Source of the DNA: Furfurilactobacillus siliginis
GTDB lineage: Bacteria > Bacillota > Bacilli > Lactobacillales > Lactobacillaceae
Direction of reading: 5' to 3'
Assembly (NCBI RefSeq): GCF_001437435.1
Contig: NZ_JQCB01000002.1
Coordinates: forward strand, 113,247 to 177,246
Length of the DNA: 64,000 nucleotides
Shown: positions 38,182-45,675 of the stretch, in pieces
How the letters are laid out: the number at the start of each line of letters is the position of its first letter
Numbering within the stretch: position 1 is the first letter of the stretch
Position numbers and translations under genes: made by a program
The notes under the pieces: model-generated
Database searches by the model: none
What the model was told of the DNA's origin: nothing
The model's input: only the letters and a program-made list of their open reading frames with translations

Positions 38182-39033
38182 ATGATTTTAGTAACGTCTG
38201 CCGCCGGTCACACTGGCCGTCAAATTGTTTCATATCTTGTTGCACAAGGATTACCGGTTGCTGCAACGGACATCAATGAACAGGTAACAAAATTACCAGG
38301 CATTCAAAAAAGTTTTGTTGGTGACTTAACCGATCTGAAATTTCAACAAAAAGTCGTTGATGCTGCGGATCAGATTGTTTACATTCCACCATTGTTCTCA
38401 CCAGAAGAGGCTTTGATTGGTAAATCATTAGTTGATCTGGCTGCCAAAAAACAACTACAACAATTTGTCTTCATTTCCGTCACACATCCGATTTTGACCA
38501 CCTTATTGCAACATGTTGCCAAACGTGATGTGGAGGAACATCTGATTTACGAAGGTATGACCTCACAATTACCATATACGATCCTACAACCAATGCACTA
38601 CATGCATAACTTTGACGTGGAAACTGTCATGCGGACTGGTGAGTATAAAATGTTTTATGATATTCAGTCACCAATTGCCTACGTTGACCCGCAAGACGTG
38701 GCTGAAGTGGTTGCAAAGGTGATCGAGGAACCTGCTAAGCATGATAAAGCTACTTATGAGTTAGTTGGCACACAGCCAATGTCACCAGTTGAATTAGTTG
38801 ACCAGTTTAATGCGCTTACTGGACAACAGGCACGGGCTGAGTATATTCCTGTCGAAGACTTTTTAGACGGACTGAATATGCAGGATTTGTATTTGCGTGC
38901 TGGGTTCACGCAACTTGCTAACAGTTATACTAACTGGGGGCTTGATGGCAATTCAAACGTTCTACGGATGCTGTTGGATCGTGAACCAACGACGTTCAAA
39001 GACTATTTGACGCGTGAACTGGCTAAACTGTAG
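38182..39033 (+). CDS. NmrA-like NAD(P)-binding protein
   Basis: A 283-residue atypical SDR of the NmrA/YtfG type with the N-terminal nucleotide-binding motif LVTSAAGHTGRQIVSYL (residues about 3-19) and VFISVTHP mid-protein. These proteins are NAD(P)H-dependent quinone reductase-like enzymes or redox sensors. AAGGAGGGTTCACT is the ribosome site. Regulation is probably shared with the divergent SDR through the intervening palindrome. Confidence 0.83.
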   Translation: MILVTSAAGHTGRQIVSYLVAQGLPVAATDINEQVTKLPGIQKSFVGDLTDLKFQQKVVDAADQIVYIPPLFSPEEALIGKSLVDLAAKKQLQQFVFISVTHPILTTLLQHVAKRDVEEHLIYEGMTSQLPYTILQPMHYMHNFDVETVMRTGEYKMFYDIQSPIAYVDPQDVAEVVAKVIEEPAKHDKATYELVGTQPMSPVELVDQFNALTGQQARAEYIPVEDFLDGLNMQDLYLRAGFTQLANSYTNWGLDGNSNVLRMLLDREPTTFKDYLTRELAKL

Positions 39034-39118
39034 CGTGCATTGCCCGGGTACCGCGTTGCCACACAAGTGCAGTAACCGCCGCTAGGATCGTTCATTTTTG
39101 TCGTATTTCTGGGAATAT

Positions 39119-39170
39119 AAACAACCCCGTTTTAGATTACGTATTGTCGTAATCTAAAACGGGGTTGTTT
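39119..39170. terminator. Bidirectional terminator between NmrA-like gene and rqcH
   Basis: Arms AACAACCCCGTTTTAGATTAC and its complement (21-bp arms, quoted here only in part at the 3' side: CTAAAACGGGGTTGTT) enclose a short loop, with a T-rich tail. The rest of the 39034-39260 gap shows no gene. Confidence 0.88.
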
Positions 39171-39260
39171 GCTTTTGCTTTAGTCGCTGGTGAAGCTGTG
39201 GTGACGCGCCAACTTTATAAGCTCAGGATAAAGGGCGATCTCAGCTATGTCGTTGTTACG

Positions 39261-40964
39261 CTATCCTTGTAGACGCTTAACTAAGTCTGTCGTTGGCGTC
39301 ACGTAAGCGGTATGTTGACCTTCGTAAATAACAAAGCCAGGCTTTGCACCGTTTGGCTTGTGGATACGTTTTACGTTGACGTAATCGACAGGTACACTGG
39401 CTGAATCACGTGCCTTAGAGAAGTAGGCAGCTAGGCTGGCAGCCTCTTCAATGGTTTGTTCAGTTGGGTTATCACTGTGCACAATTACGTGAGATCCAGG
39501 AATGTTCTTCACATGGAACCACAGATCGGTTTTTTTCGCTGTATGAAGCGTCAATTTATCGTTTTGCAAATTATTTTTACCAACTGAAATCAACGTGCCA
39601 TCCGTCGAATGAAATTGTTCAGGTTGACTGATTTGCAGCCGTGGCTTCTTAGCGCCACGTTTCTGATGAACGCGAATATAGCCTTGTTGTTGAAGCTCTA
39701 ACCGAATTTCGTTGATGTCCTTAGGACTAGCTAATTCGATTTGTGCTTGAATATTGCTGAGATAGTCAATTTCTTCTTGCGTCTTTGCCAATTGCTCCGT
39801 GACAAAGGCAACGGCGTTCTTTAACTTTTGGTAGCGATTGAAATACTTCTGCGCATTTTGTGAGGGTCCAATTTGGTTGGAAAGGGTAATTGTCATTGGC
39901 GTGTCATTATCATAAAAGTTTGGTAGTGAGATGCTGGTCATCCCACGTTTTACCTGATAAAGATACGTCGTCAATAATTCACCTTTGATTCGGAATTCAT
40001 CGGCATGCTCAGTTTCAGCCATGGTTTGTTGTAACTTTTTAAATTTACTGCGGTTCTTCTTTAATTCGTTTCGCACGATGTGAATCAAGTTACCAGCTTG
40101 TTCGTTGACCCGTTCACGTTCAGCACGATCTTGGTAGAAAAAGTCCAGCAGAATACTCAAGCTTTCAAAGTTTTGCATACCTGTGATGGCATCGTTGATA
40201 ATTGGGAAGGCGCTAAAGCTTGTTTTGTTAGACGCAAACTGATTTAGAGTTGGAATTGGATGGTTGAAGTGGTCGAAGAAAGCATCAAATAAATCTGTCA
40301 CTTGCCCCGGTTCATGTAGTGCGTTGGCCAATGCATGCGCTGTGTCACTAGCAAGTCCTTGATATGTTTCTTGCAAGGCCTTCGCTAAGACGGGTGCAGC
40401 AGGATAGGTCGCAACTAGGTCAGTAACCGCTTCATGGTCAACAAATGGATTGACAGTATCTTGCGCAGGTGGGGCAATATAAGTCGCACCTGGTAGTAGC
40501 GACCGAACGCGATTTTGATCTGGATTAACATGCTTGATTAAATCGAGGATTCGATTATCGCCGCGATCAATAAGAAAGACATTACTGTGGCGGCCCATCA
40601 TTTCAACAATGAGGGCAATGCTTTCTTGATCGCCCAATTCATTGCGGGCACTAAAGGTCAGTTGTACGATACGATCATTGGCAACTTGTTCCAGCTTGAC
40701 CAAAATAGCGCCATCCAGGTATTTGCGTAACATCATGGTAAAATTGCTGGGTGTTGCTGGGTTTGCATAGGGGATGGTGGTGATTTGCACACGCGCATAG
40801 GTTGGGTGTGCAGATAACAGCAGTGATTGGTTATGACTGTTGTTACGAACAGTCAGCATCACTTCATTTGGATAGGGTTGTGAAATTTTAGCAACGCGAC
40901 CGCCAACTAAAGCGCTTTGTAGTTCGCTGACCATTGCGTGGGTAAAGGCGCCGTCAAATGACAT
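39261..40964 (-). CDS. rqcH: RqcH/NFACT family ribosome quality control protein (FbpA-like)
   Basis: A 567-residue NFACT protein. In Bacillus the homologue RqcH binds stalled 50S subunits and adds alanine tails to nascent chains; older annotation calls it fibronectin-binding protein A. The N-terminal NFACT-N domain begins SFDGAFTHAMVSEL, a central coiled coil spans about residues 285-440, and the C-terminal NFACT-R domain carries KKTDLWFHVKNIPGSHVI (about 481-498). The ATG at 40964 sits 6 bases after GGAGG; the frame also allows a TTG two codons upstream, which would touch the ribosome site and is rejected. Confidence 0.93.
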   Translation of the reverse strand: MSFDGAFTHAMVSELQSALVGGRVAKISQPYPNEVMLTVRNNSHNQSLLLSAHPTYARVQITTIPYANPATPSNFTMMLRKYLDGAILVKLEQVANDRIVQLTFSARNELGDQESIALIVEMMGRHSNVFLIDRGDNRILDLIKHVNPDQNRVRSLLPGATYIAPPAQDTVNPFVDHEAVTDLVATYPAAPVLAKALQETYQGLASDTAHALANALHEPGQVTDLFDAFFDHFNHPIPTLNQFASNKTSFSAFPIINDAITGMQNFESLSILLDFFYQDRAERERVNEQAGNLIHIVRNELKKNRSKFKKLQQTMAETEHADEFRIKGELLTTYLYQVKRGMTSISLPNFYDNDTPMTITLSNQIGPSQNAQKYFNRYQKLKNAVAFVTEQLAKTQEEIDYLSNIQAQIELASPKDINEIRLELQQQGYIRVHQKRGAKKPRLQISQPEQFHSTDGTLISVGKNNLQNDKLTLHTAKKTDLWFHVKNIPGSHVIVHSDNPTEQTIEEAASLAAYFSKARDSASVPVDYVNVKRIHKPNGAKPGFVIYEGQHTAYVTPTTDLVKRLQG

Positions 40965-41103
40965 GAGCAACCTCCTTCATAAATTTAATTAACAGTATTT
41001 GATTATTTACAATGCTCTTCATTATAGCTGTCTCGAAAACACAAGGCAAAGCATAGGGTAGGCGATATCCGTAATTTTGTAACAAGACTGTCAATAAAGT
41101 TAC

Positions 41104-41133
41104 TTGTGCAAGACAATTTAAGTATTGTATAAT
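41104..41133 (+). promoter_or_regulatory. Promoter of the marR gene at 41176
   Basis: TTGTGC (41104-41109), 18-bp spacer, TATAAT (41128-41133). The -10 is inside a near-palindrome GTATTGTATAATAC (41122-41135), a plausible autoregulatory operator. Because the in-frame TTG at 41125 is inside this promoter it cannot be the translation start. Confidence 0.7.
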
Positions 41134-41175
41134 ACAAAACGGATTAAGAAAACTTTAAAGAATGTAGGTGCACGC

Positions 41176-41595
41176 ATGAAACCAAGTTTGACAGCATTAC
41201 GTGATGGTGAAAAGATTCATCGGACCAATCTTTTAGCACTCACCAAGCGCCAACAGTTGACCATTGCTGAATGGCAACTGATAGGCAATCTTGCCGCAGG
41301 GCACACCACGCAAGAACAACTAGCAGAGGCTACGGAATTGGACACATCGACGTTGAGTCGCCAATTGAAAAGCTTGGGTGCAAAAGAAATGATCGATAAA
41401 GAGGCCACTGGTCGCGACCACCGTCAGTTGATTTATTCTGTGACCACTACCGGTCAGCAGGCGTTGACTCAGATTGATGCTGATTATGAGCAGATGACGG
41501 CTCAAGTATTCGATAAGTGGACCGATGAAGAAAAGAACTTGCTACAAATCTTGCTGAACCGGCTGGAAACAAGTTTGACGCGGACTAACAAATAA
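41176..41595 (+). CDS. MarR family transcriptional regulator
   Basis: A 139-residue winged-helix regulator with recognition-helix region LAEATELDTSTLSRQLKSLGAKEMI and wing KEATGRDHRQLIYSVT. The start at 41176 is downstream of a good sigma-A promoter with AGGTG in the leader. Neighbours on either side (rqcH divergent, degV downstream beyond a terminator) do not suggest a target other than itself. Confidence 0.85.
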   Translation: MKPSLTALRDGEKIHRTNLLALTKRQQLTIAEWQLIGNLAAGHTTQEQLAEATELDTSTLSRQLKSLGAKEMIDKEATGRDHRQLIYSVTTTGQQALTQIDADYEQMTAQVFDKWTDEEKNLLQILLNRLETSLTRTNK

Positions 41596-41620
41596 TTATT
41601 CAAACGCATTTTAAATAATG

Positions 41621-41662
41621 CCAGGCAGCTACCAGACGTTTTGTTTGGTGGTTGCCTGTTTT
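41621..41662 (+). terminator. Terminator after marR
   Basis: CAGGCAGCTACCAGAC pairs imperfectly with GTTTGGTGGTTGCCTG, followed by TTTTC. Confidence 0.75.
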
Positions 41663-41754
41663 CATCTGTGTTAAAATTGACGAATACTTTTTAGATTGCG
41701 TCTAATTGATTTGCGCAGTCGGATTACTTTGAATTTAAAGAGGGTCACCATATT

Positions 41755-42633
41755 ATGAAAATTGCCGTGGTTACCGACAGTACTGCTTATCTGTCACAAG
41801 CCGAGGTTGAAGAAAACAAGATTCATGTTGTGCCGATTCCATTTATCGTGGATGGTAAAACTTTTAACGAAGGCGTTGACATTACCACCGAAGGATTTTA
41901 TCAACTACTACGTGAGTCTAAATCATTTCCCAGCACGTCACAGCCGCCTTTAGGTGAGATGCTTGATTTGTACAACCACTTAGCTGACGAAGGCTATGAT
42001 ACAGTGATTAGTATTCATCTCGCTTCTACGATTTCAGGGTTCGTCGGTTCTCTGCAAGGCGCTGCCGCCGAAGTTTCCGATCGCATCAAAGTGATTCCGT
42101 ATGATTCAGAAATCACCGTCAAGTTAATGGGCTATCTTGTCTTAGAAGCTGCTCGTATGGTGCGTAATGGGCAAGATGCTGATGCAATTATTGCCCGCTT
42201 GGACGAAATGCGTACCACTATTGGCGAGTACTTTGTCGTTGATGACTTACAGAATTTAGTTCGCGGTGGTCGGTTATCTAATGCCAGTGCCTTTATTGGA
42301 TCCGTGCTAAAAATCAAACCACTGCTGACTTTTGATCCAGATAGTCACGAGATTGTGGCCTTTGAAAAGGTCCGCTCAACTAAAAAGGCATTAGCACGTG
42401 TTGAATCGCTGTTTGCGGAAGCACAGGCGCAGGCTGATTATCCACTGCGCGGAATCGTGATTCACGGTAATGATCCAGTTGCCGCACAAACATGGCGGGA
42501 TAAGTTAGCTAAGCAATTTCCTGAAATGCCGTTTGAGCTGAGCTACTTTGGTCCAGTTATTGGCACGCATTTAGGCGAAAAGGCATTAGCACTTGCTTGG
42601 ATTATTGATTACCAACGCGCATATGAAGATTAG
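41755..42633 (+). CDS. degV: DegV family fatty acid-binding protein
   Basis: A 292-residue cytoplasmic lipid-binding protein of the DegV/FakB family, which presents fatty acids to the fatty acid kinase FakA for phosphorylation. N-terminal VVTDSTAYLSQAE (about residues 4-16) has the conserved D-S-T/S; FPSTSQPPLGEM and HLASTISGFVGS (with the conserved S-T-S-G lipid-head site) follow, and DDLQNLVRGGRLSNASAFIG is near residues 160-180. The length is standard. Which chain length it prefers is unknown. Confidence 0.92.
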   Translation: MKIAVVTDSTAYLSQAEVEENKIHVVPIPFIVDGKTFNEGVDITTEGFYQLLRESKSFPSTSQPPLGEMLDLYNHLADEGYDTVISIHLASTISGFVGSLQGAAAEVSDRIKVIPYDSEITVKLMGYLVLEAARMVRNGQDADAIIARLDEMRTTIGEYFVVDDLQNLVRGGRLSNASAFIGSVLKIKPLLTFDPDSHEIVAFEKVRSTKKALARVESLFAEAQAQADYPLRGIVIHGNDPVAAQTWRDKLAKQFPEMPFELSYFGPVIGTHLGEKALALAWIIDYQRAYED

Positions 42634-42650
42634 CTATTATAATGGGCTAA

Positions 42651-42748
42651 ATTGGGAAGTTGTGAGTAAGATTCAGAACTAGCCCATGGGTTGCTTCACA
42701 TCGGCAGTTAGTTTATCGTCTGCACAACGACTTGATTTGTGACCCACG
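42651..42748. repeat. Dispersed intergenic hairpin element, copy D (degenerate)
   Basis: Forward orientation. Recognisable blocks: TTGGGAAGTTGTGAGTAAGA, TCAGAACTAGCCC, TCTGCACAACGACTTGATTT and GTGACCCACG. More diverged than copies A, B and E. Confidence 0.55.
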
Positions 42749-42773
42749 TTTACATTATTTAAACGCGTTCATT

Positions 42774-42820
42774 AAAAATAACCTGAGACAAAAATTCACT
42801 TTTGTCTCAGGTTATTTTTA
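42774..42820. terminator. Bidirectional terminator between degV and the YoaK-type gene
   Basis: Arms AAAATAACCTGAGACAAAA and TTTTGTCTCAGGTTATTTT around a 6-base loop. Confidence 0.9.
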
Positions 42821-42847
42821 TGGCTTGTTGCGATGGCGCGGGTCAGA

Positions 42848-43522
42848 CTAGCTTTTAATAATTTGTGGAATAACTGCGATGAGAATCATGACGCCAGGTA
42901 ATAGTGACCATTGCTGCAGTAACGGTACCAACAGTGCAAAGCAGGCCGCACCAATCCCAAAACTAAGCCAAATCAGAACAAGGTGTCGACTCTGGCTTAG
43001 TTTTTCCCATTGCCGATTTAGTAGCGCATCGGTCAACAAAACCGCACTCAGTCGGACGTTACCGGTCATCATGGTCGAGTTGAACGGCTGACCGTTAACA
43101 GTACGCACTGTTTGTAATTGAATGGCAGCAGCACTTGCTAACAAGCAACTGGCCGGCCAATTATCACCAAACGAATTAATGCCCATACTGATTGCTAAAA
43201 GGAACCCTTCGCCAAGAAACAGGCGTGTTATTAATCGATTAACGTCCTGGCCGGCAGTCTGATGCTGACGCCAGCGTACAAGCATGGTTGTTATGAAAAA
43301 GGCCATCAATGGGACGATTCGGTGCAGTGCGGCTAGCCAATGACCACCGACAAGGTTAACACCAAGCATAATTAAATTTCCCGATTGTAAACTCGCAAAG
43401 ATGTTGCCGTGGAAGACAAAACTATCTGCTTCGATAGCGCCAGCGACGAGTGCCAATTCCATCGCTACCAGCACATTAACGCTAATTTGATGATTGCTAA
43501 CTGAATCTACAGGATGCTTCAT
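42848..43522 (-). CDS. YoaK family membrane protein (DUF1275)
   Basis: A 224-residue membrane protein with about six hydrophobic helices. The family signature is visible in EADSFVFHGNIFASLQSGNLIMLGV (residues about 32-56, split by the S-G-N motif) and TMMTGNVRLSAVLL (about 151-164). Function of the family is unknown. The start follows AAAGGAACTCTGCG. It is divergent from the aldo/keto reductase gene. Confidence 0.85.
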   Translation of the reverse strand: MKHPVDSVSNHQISVNVLVAMELALVAGAIEADSFVFHGNIFASLQSGNLIMLGVNLVGGHWLAALHRIVPLMAFFITTMLVRWRQHQTAGQDVNRLITRLFLGEGFLLAISMGINSFGDNWPASCLLASAAAIQLQTVRTVNGQPFNSTMMTGNVRLSAVLLTDALLNRQWEKLSQSRHLVLIWLSFGIGAACFALLVPLLQQWSLLPGVMILIAVIPQIIKS

Positions 43523-43670
43523 CGCAGAGTTCCTTTCTAAAATGATTTATTTTCATCATAGCACGTGACTGCTAGTTAGCACTGGCTTAGTTTTGTCAGC
43601 AATCAATCCTTGAACCGACGTTCCGAACGGTGAATAATAAACGTAGCGAAGAAATTAAAGGAGTTTATTC

Positions 43671-44537
43671 ATGACAGAGATTCCCTATCAAACATTAAGC
43701 AATGGCGTCCACATCCCCCAAATCGGTTTAGGTGTCTTTCGTGTCAATGATGCACAAACAGTGATCGACAGCATCAAGACAGCGGTTAATACCGGCTATC
43801 GACACATCGACACCGCAAGCTTTTATGGCAATGAAGCGGCGGTTGGTGATGGTGTGCGTCAAAGTGGGCTGGATCGTAAAGACTTATTTGTGACATCAAA
43901 AGTTTGGAACAACATTCGTGGTTATCAAGCAACGATTGATCAATTCAATACAACATTAGCCAAGTTGAAGTTTGACTATCTTGATTTATATCTCATTCAC
44001 TGGCCAGCCGAAGGGTATGAAGAAAATTGGCGGGCGATGGAAGATTTGTATCGTGCCGGCAAGATTCGTGCAATCGGCGTATCTAACTTTGAACCGCAAC
44101 AGATTGAACATTTGATGGAAACTGCGACCATTCAGCCAATGATCGACCAGGTGGAAACACATCCGTACCTGCAGCAAACAAAACTGCGAGAGTATCTATC
44201 AATTAATAATATTCTCCACGAAGCTTGGAGCCCACTGGGCGGTGGAAAAAACCAGGTGCTAACGGATCCTGTCATTGCAGACATTGCTTTTGCCCATCAG
44301 CTGACAGCGGCGCAGGTTATTTTGCGTTGGCATATTCAGCGGGGAACGATTGCATTGCCCAAATCGACGCACACAACCCGAATCGCTGAAAATATACATG
44401 TCTTTGACGAGGCGTTAACAGACCAAGAAATGACGAAAATTGCGGGCTTAGACACCGGTGCCCGGGTTGGGTCTGATCCAACGGATGCAGCCTTCTTAAA
44501 ACGTTCCACGACTTACGATAATCAAAATCATAACTGA
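43671..44537 (+). CDS. Aldo/keto reductase
   Basis: A 288-residue NADPH-dependent oxidoreductase of the AKR5-like group (2,5-diketo-D-gluconate reductase/YvgN type). The catalytic tetrad is visible: Asp in GYRHIDTASFYGNE (about residues 43-56, with Tyr), Lys in FVTSKVWN, and His in LYLIHWPAEG. IALPKSTHTTRIAENI near the C-terminus binds the NADPH phosphate. AAGGAG precedes the ATG. The Tag-like gene follows 17 bp later. Confidence 0.92.
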   Translation: MTEIPYQTLSNGVHIPQIGLGVFRVNDAQTVIDSIKTAVNTGYRHIDTASFYGNEAAVGDGVRQSGLDRKDLFVTSKVWNNIRGYQATIDQFNTTLAKLKFDYLDLYLIHWPAEGYEENWRAMEDLYRAGKIRAIGVSNFEPQQIEHLMETATIQPMIDQVETHPYLQQTKLREYLSINNILHEAWSPLGGGKNQVLTDPVIADIAFAHQLTAAQVILRWHIQRGTIALPKSTHTTRIAENIHVFDEALTDQEMTKIAGLDTGARVGSDPTDAAFLKRSTTYDNQNHN

Positions 44538-44554
44538 CAAGGAGACGGGTGCAC

Positions 44555-45073
44555 ATGGCACGTTCAGCTGGTGTAGAGGAATATTCACGCGCTTTTGGAC
44601 ATGAAACACACGATGATCGTTTGATGTTTGAATTTTTGTTAGTCGGCGTCTTTCAAGTTGGTATGAATTGGCAAGTGGCAGCCAGCAAATTACCAGTGTA
44701 CCGTCGGGTCTTTGCCAATCTTGATATTAAAAAGGTCGCCGCCATGGATCTCGAAAATATTGATGCAATCATGGCAGATCCTGATATGATTCATAATCAG
44801 AGGAAAATCCGTGCGGTGATCAAAAATGCCCGGGCCATCGTTAGCGTTCAGCAAGAATACGGCAGCTTTGCAAATTACATGTGGCAATTTGTGGATGGGG
44901 TGCCGCATACAAAGACCTATGAAAACGAGGATGAGGTTGAGATGACGACGCCTTTTGCTGGGACGGTTGCGAAAGATATGAAGCAGCACGGGTTTACGTT
45001 TGTCGGCCCAACGGTGACGTATTTATTTATGAAGGCAAGTGGGATGATCCAAGATCAGGTCTTAAATCGTTAA
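44555..45073 (+). CDS. Tag-like protein (3-methyladenine glycosylase I fold) lacking key residues
   Basis: A 172-residue homologue of DNA-3-methyladenine glycosylase I. Conserved parts: NQRKIRAVIKNARAIV (about residues 75-90), FANYMWQFVDG (about 98-108) and HGFTFVGPTVTYLFMKASGM. Differences from functional Tag: no cysteine anywhere, so the zinc site is absent; the helix carrying the active-site Glu reads LLVGVFQVGMNW, with Gly31 where Glu38 of E. coli stands; the C-terminus stops before the zinc-binding His/Cys. The aromatic Trp39 is kept. The ATG at 44555 is preferred to a GTG two codons earlier because of GGAG spacing. Enzymatic activity is doubtful. Confidence 0.8.
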   Translation: MARSAGVEEYSRAFGHETHDDRLMFEFLLVGVFQVGMNWQVAASKLPVYRRVFANLDIKKVAAMDLENIDAIMADPDMIHNQRKIRAVIKNARAIVSVQQEYGSFANYMWQFVDGVPHTKTYENEDEVEMTTPFAGTVAKDMKQHGFTFVGPTVTYLFMKASGMIQDQVLNR

Positions 45074-45135
45074 GACTTTGTGCTAACAGGCAGTTAAATG
45101 GCGACTTTGTCAGTAGCTTGGTATGCTGAAGCTAA

Positions 45136-45268
45136 TCAAATGCCTGTTAGTGGTAGACAGCGTCGCCATGGTGGGTTACACGCCATGCACAAGAGTGAAG
45201 CGCGAAAGCATTCCATTGTGATGATTGCATGATCGTCGCGGTGCTGTCGACCAGTGATCGGCATTTGA
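45136..45268. repeat. Long imperfect intergenic hairpin (133 bp)
   Basis: TCAAATGCC (45136-45144) and GGCATTTGA (45260-45268) start an imperfect duplex that continues inward (TGGTAGACAGC with GCTGTCGACCA). It is the first of three hairpins filling the 45074-45675 gap. Confidence 0.6.
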
Positions 45269-45277
45269 TGAATGAGA

Positions 45278-45387
45278 GTGGGATAAAAGTCGGGAAGTAG
45301 CGAGCAAGACCTAGAACGGCCGTACGGATTGGGCTTCAATCCGGTAGGTTGTTCGTAGTCTACACAGCGGCTTGACTTTTGTCCCAC
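45278..45387. repeat. Dispersed intergenic hairpin element, reference copy E (110 bp)
   Basis: Begins GTGGGATAAAAGTC and ends GACTTTTGTCCCAC, a 13-of-14 terminal inverted repeat. Internal conserved blocks: GAGCAAGACCTAGAACGGCC, a central hairpin GGATTGGGCTTCAATCC, and CCGGTAGGTTGTTCGT followed by CACAGCGGCTT. Related copies are at 6709, 9498, 27152 and 42651. Confidence 0.8.
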
Positions 45388-45408
45388 GCTTTAGATCACA
45401 GAGCGAGA

Positions 45409-45508
45409 GCAGACCCCGTTTTGATTGCGAGCAGTTGCAGGCAGGGCGGTAGGCGTCGTGAAACGACACCGGACGGTCGGCAGGCAATGCACAGTAATCA
45501 GGGTCTGC
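45409..45508. repeat. Long intergenic hairpin (100 bp)
   Basis: Outer arms GCAGACCC and GGGTCTGC, next TGATT/AATCA, and a central GCGTCGT-GAA-ACGACAC hairpin. GC-rich compared with surrounding intergenic DNA. Different in sequence from the element just upstream but similar in architecture. Confidence 0.65.
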
Positions 45509-45538
45509 GAACGCGTTTCAACTATTGAAAATCAGAAA

Positions 45539-45592
45539 ACAGCAATGGGTCTGTGGACATAAATAATTATGTCCCAGACCCATTGTTGTTTT
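45539..45592. terminator. Terminator between the 45-kb repeat cluster and the GH30 gene
   Basis: CAATGGGTCTG and CAGACCCATTG with inner GGACATAA/TTATGTCC, then TTGTTTTC. It serves the leftward GH30 gene and possibly rightward transcripts. Between it and 45675 is a short fragment (about 45607-45660) resembling the dispersed element (CCAAAAGTCATGAAGTAGCT, TTTTGTCTCACAC). Confidence 0.85.
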
Positions 45593-45675
45593 CTAAGCTT
45601 CAATATAGTGAAACGTGCGCCAAAAGTCATGAAGTAGCTGTGCAGTTTTGTCTCACACTCATGTTAATAGTCCAA

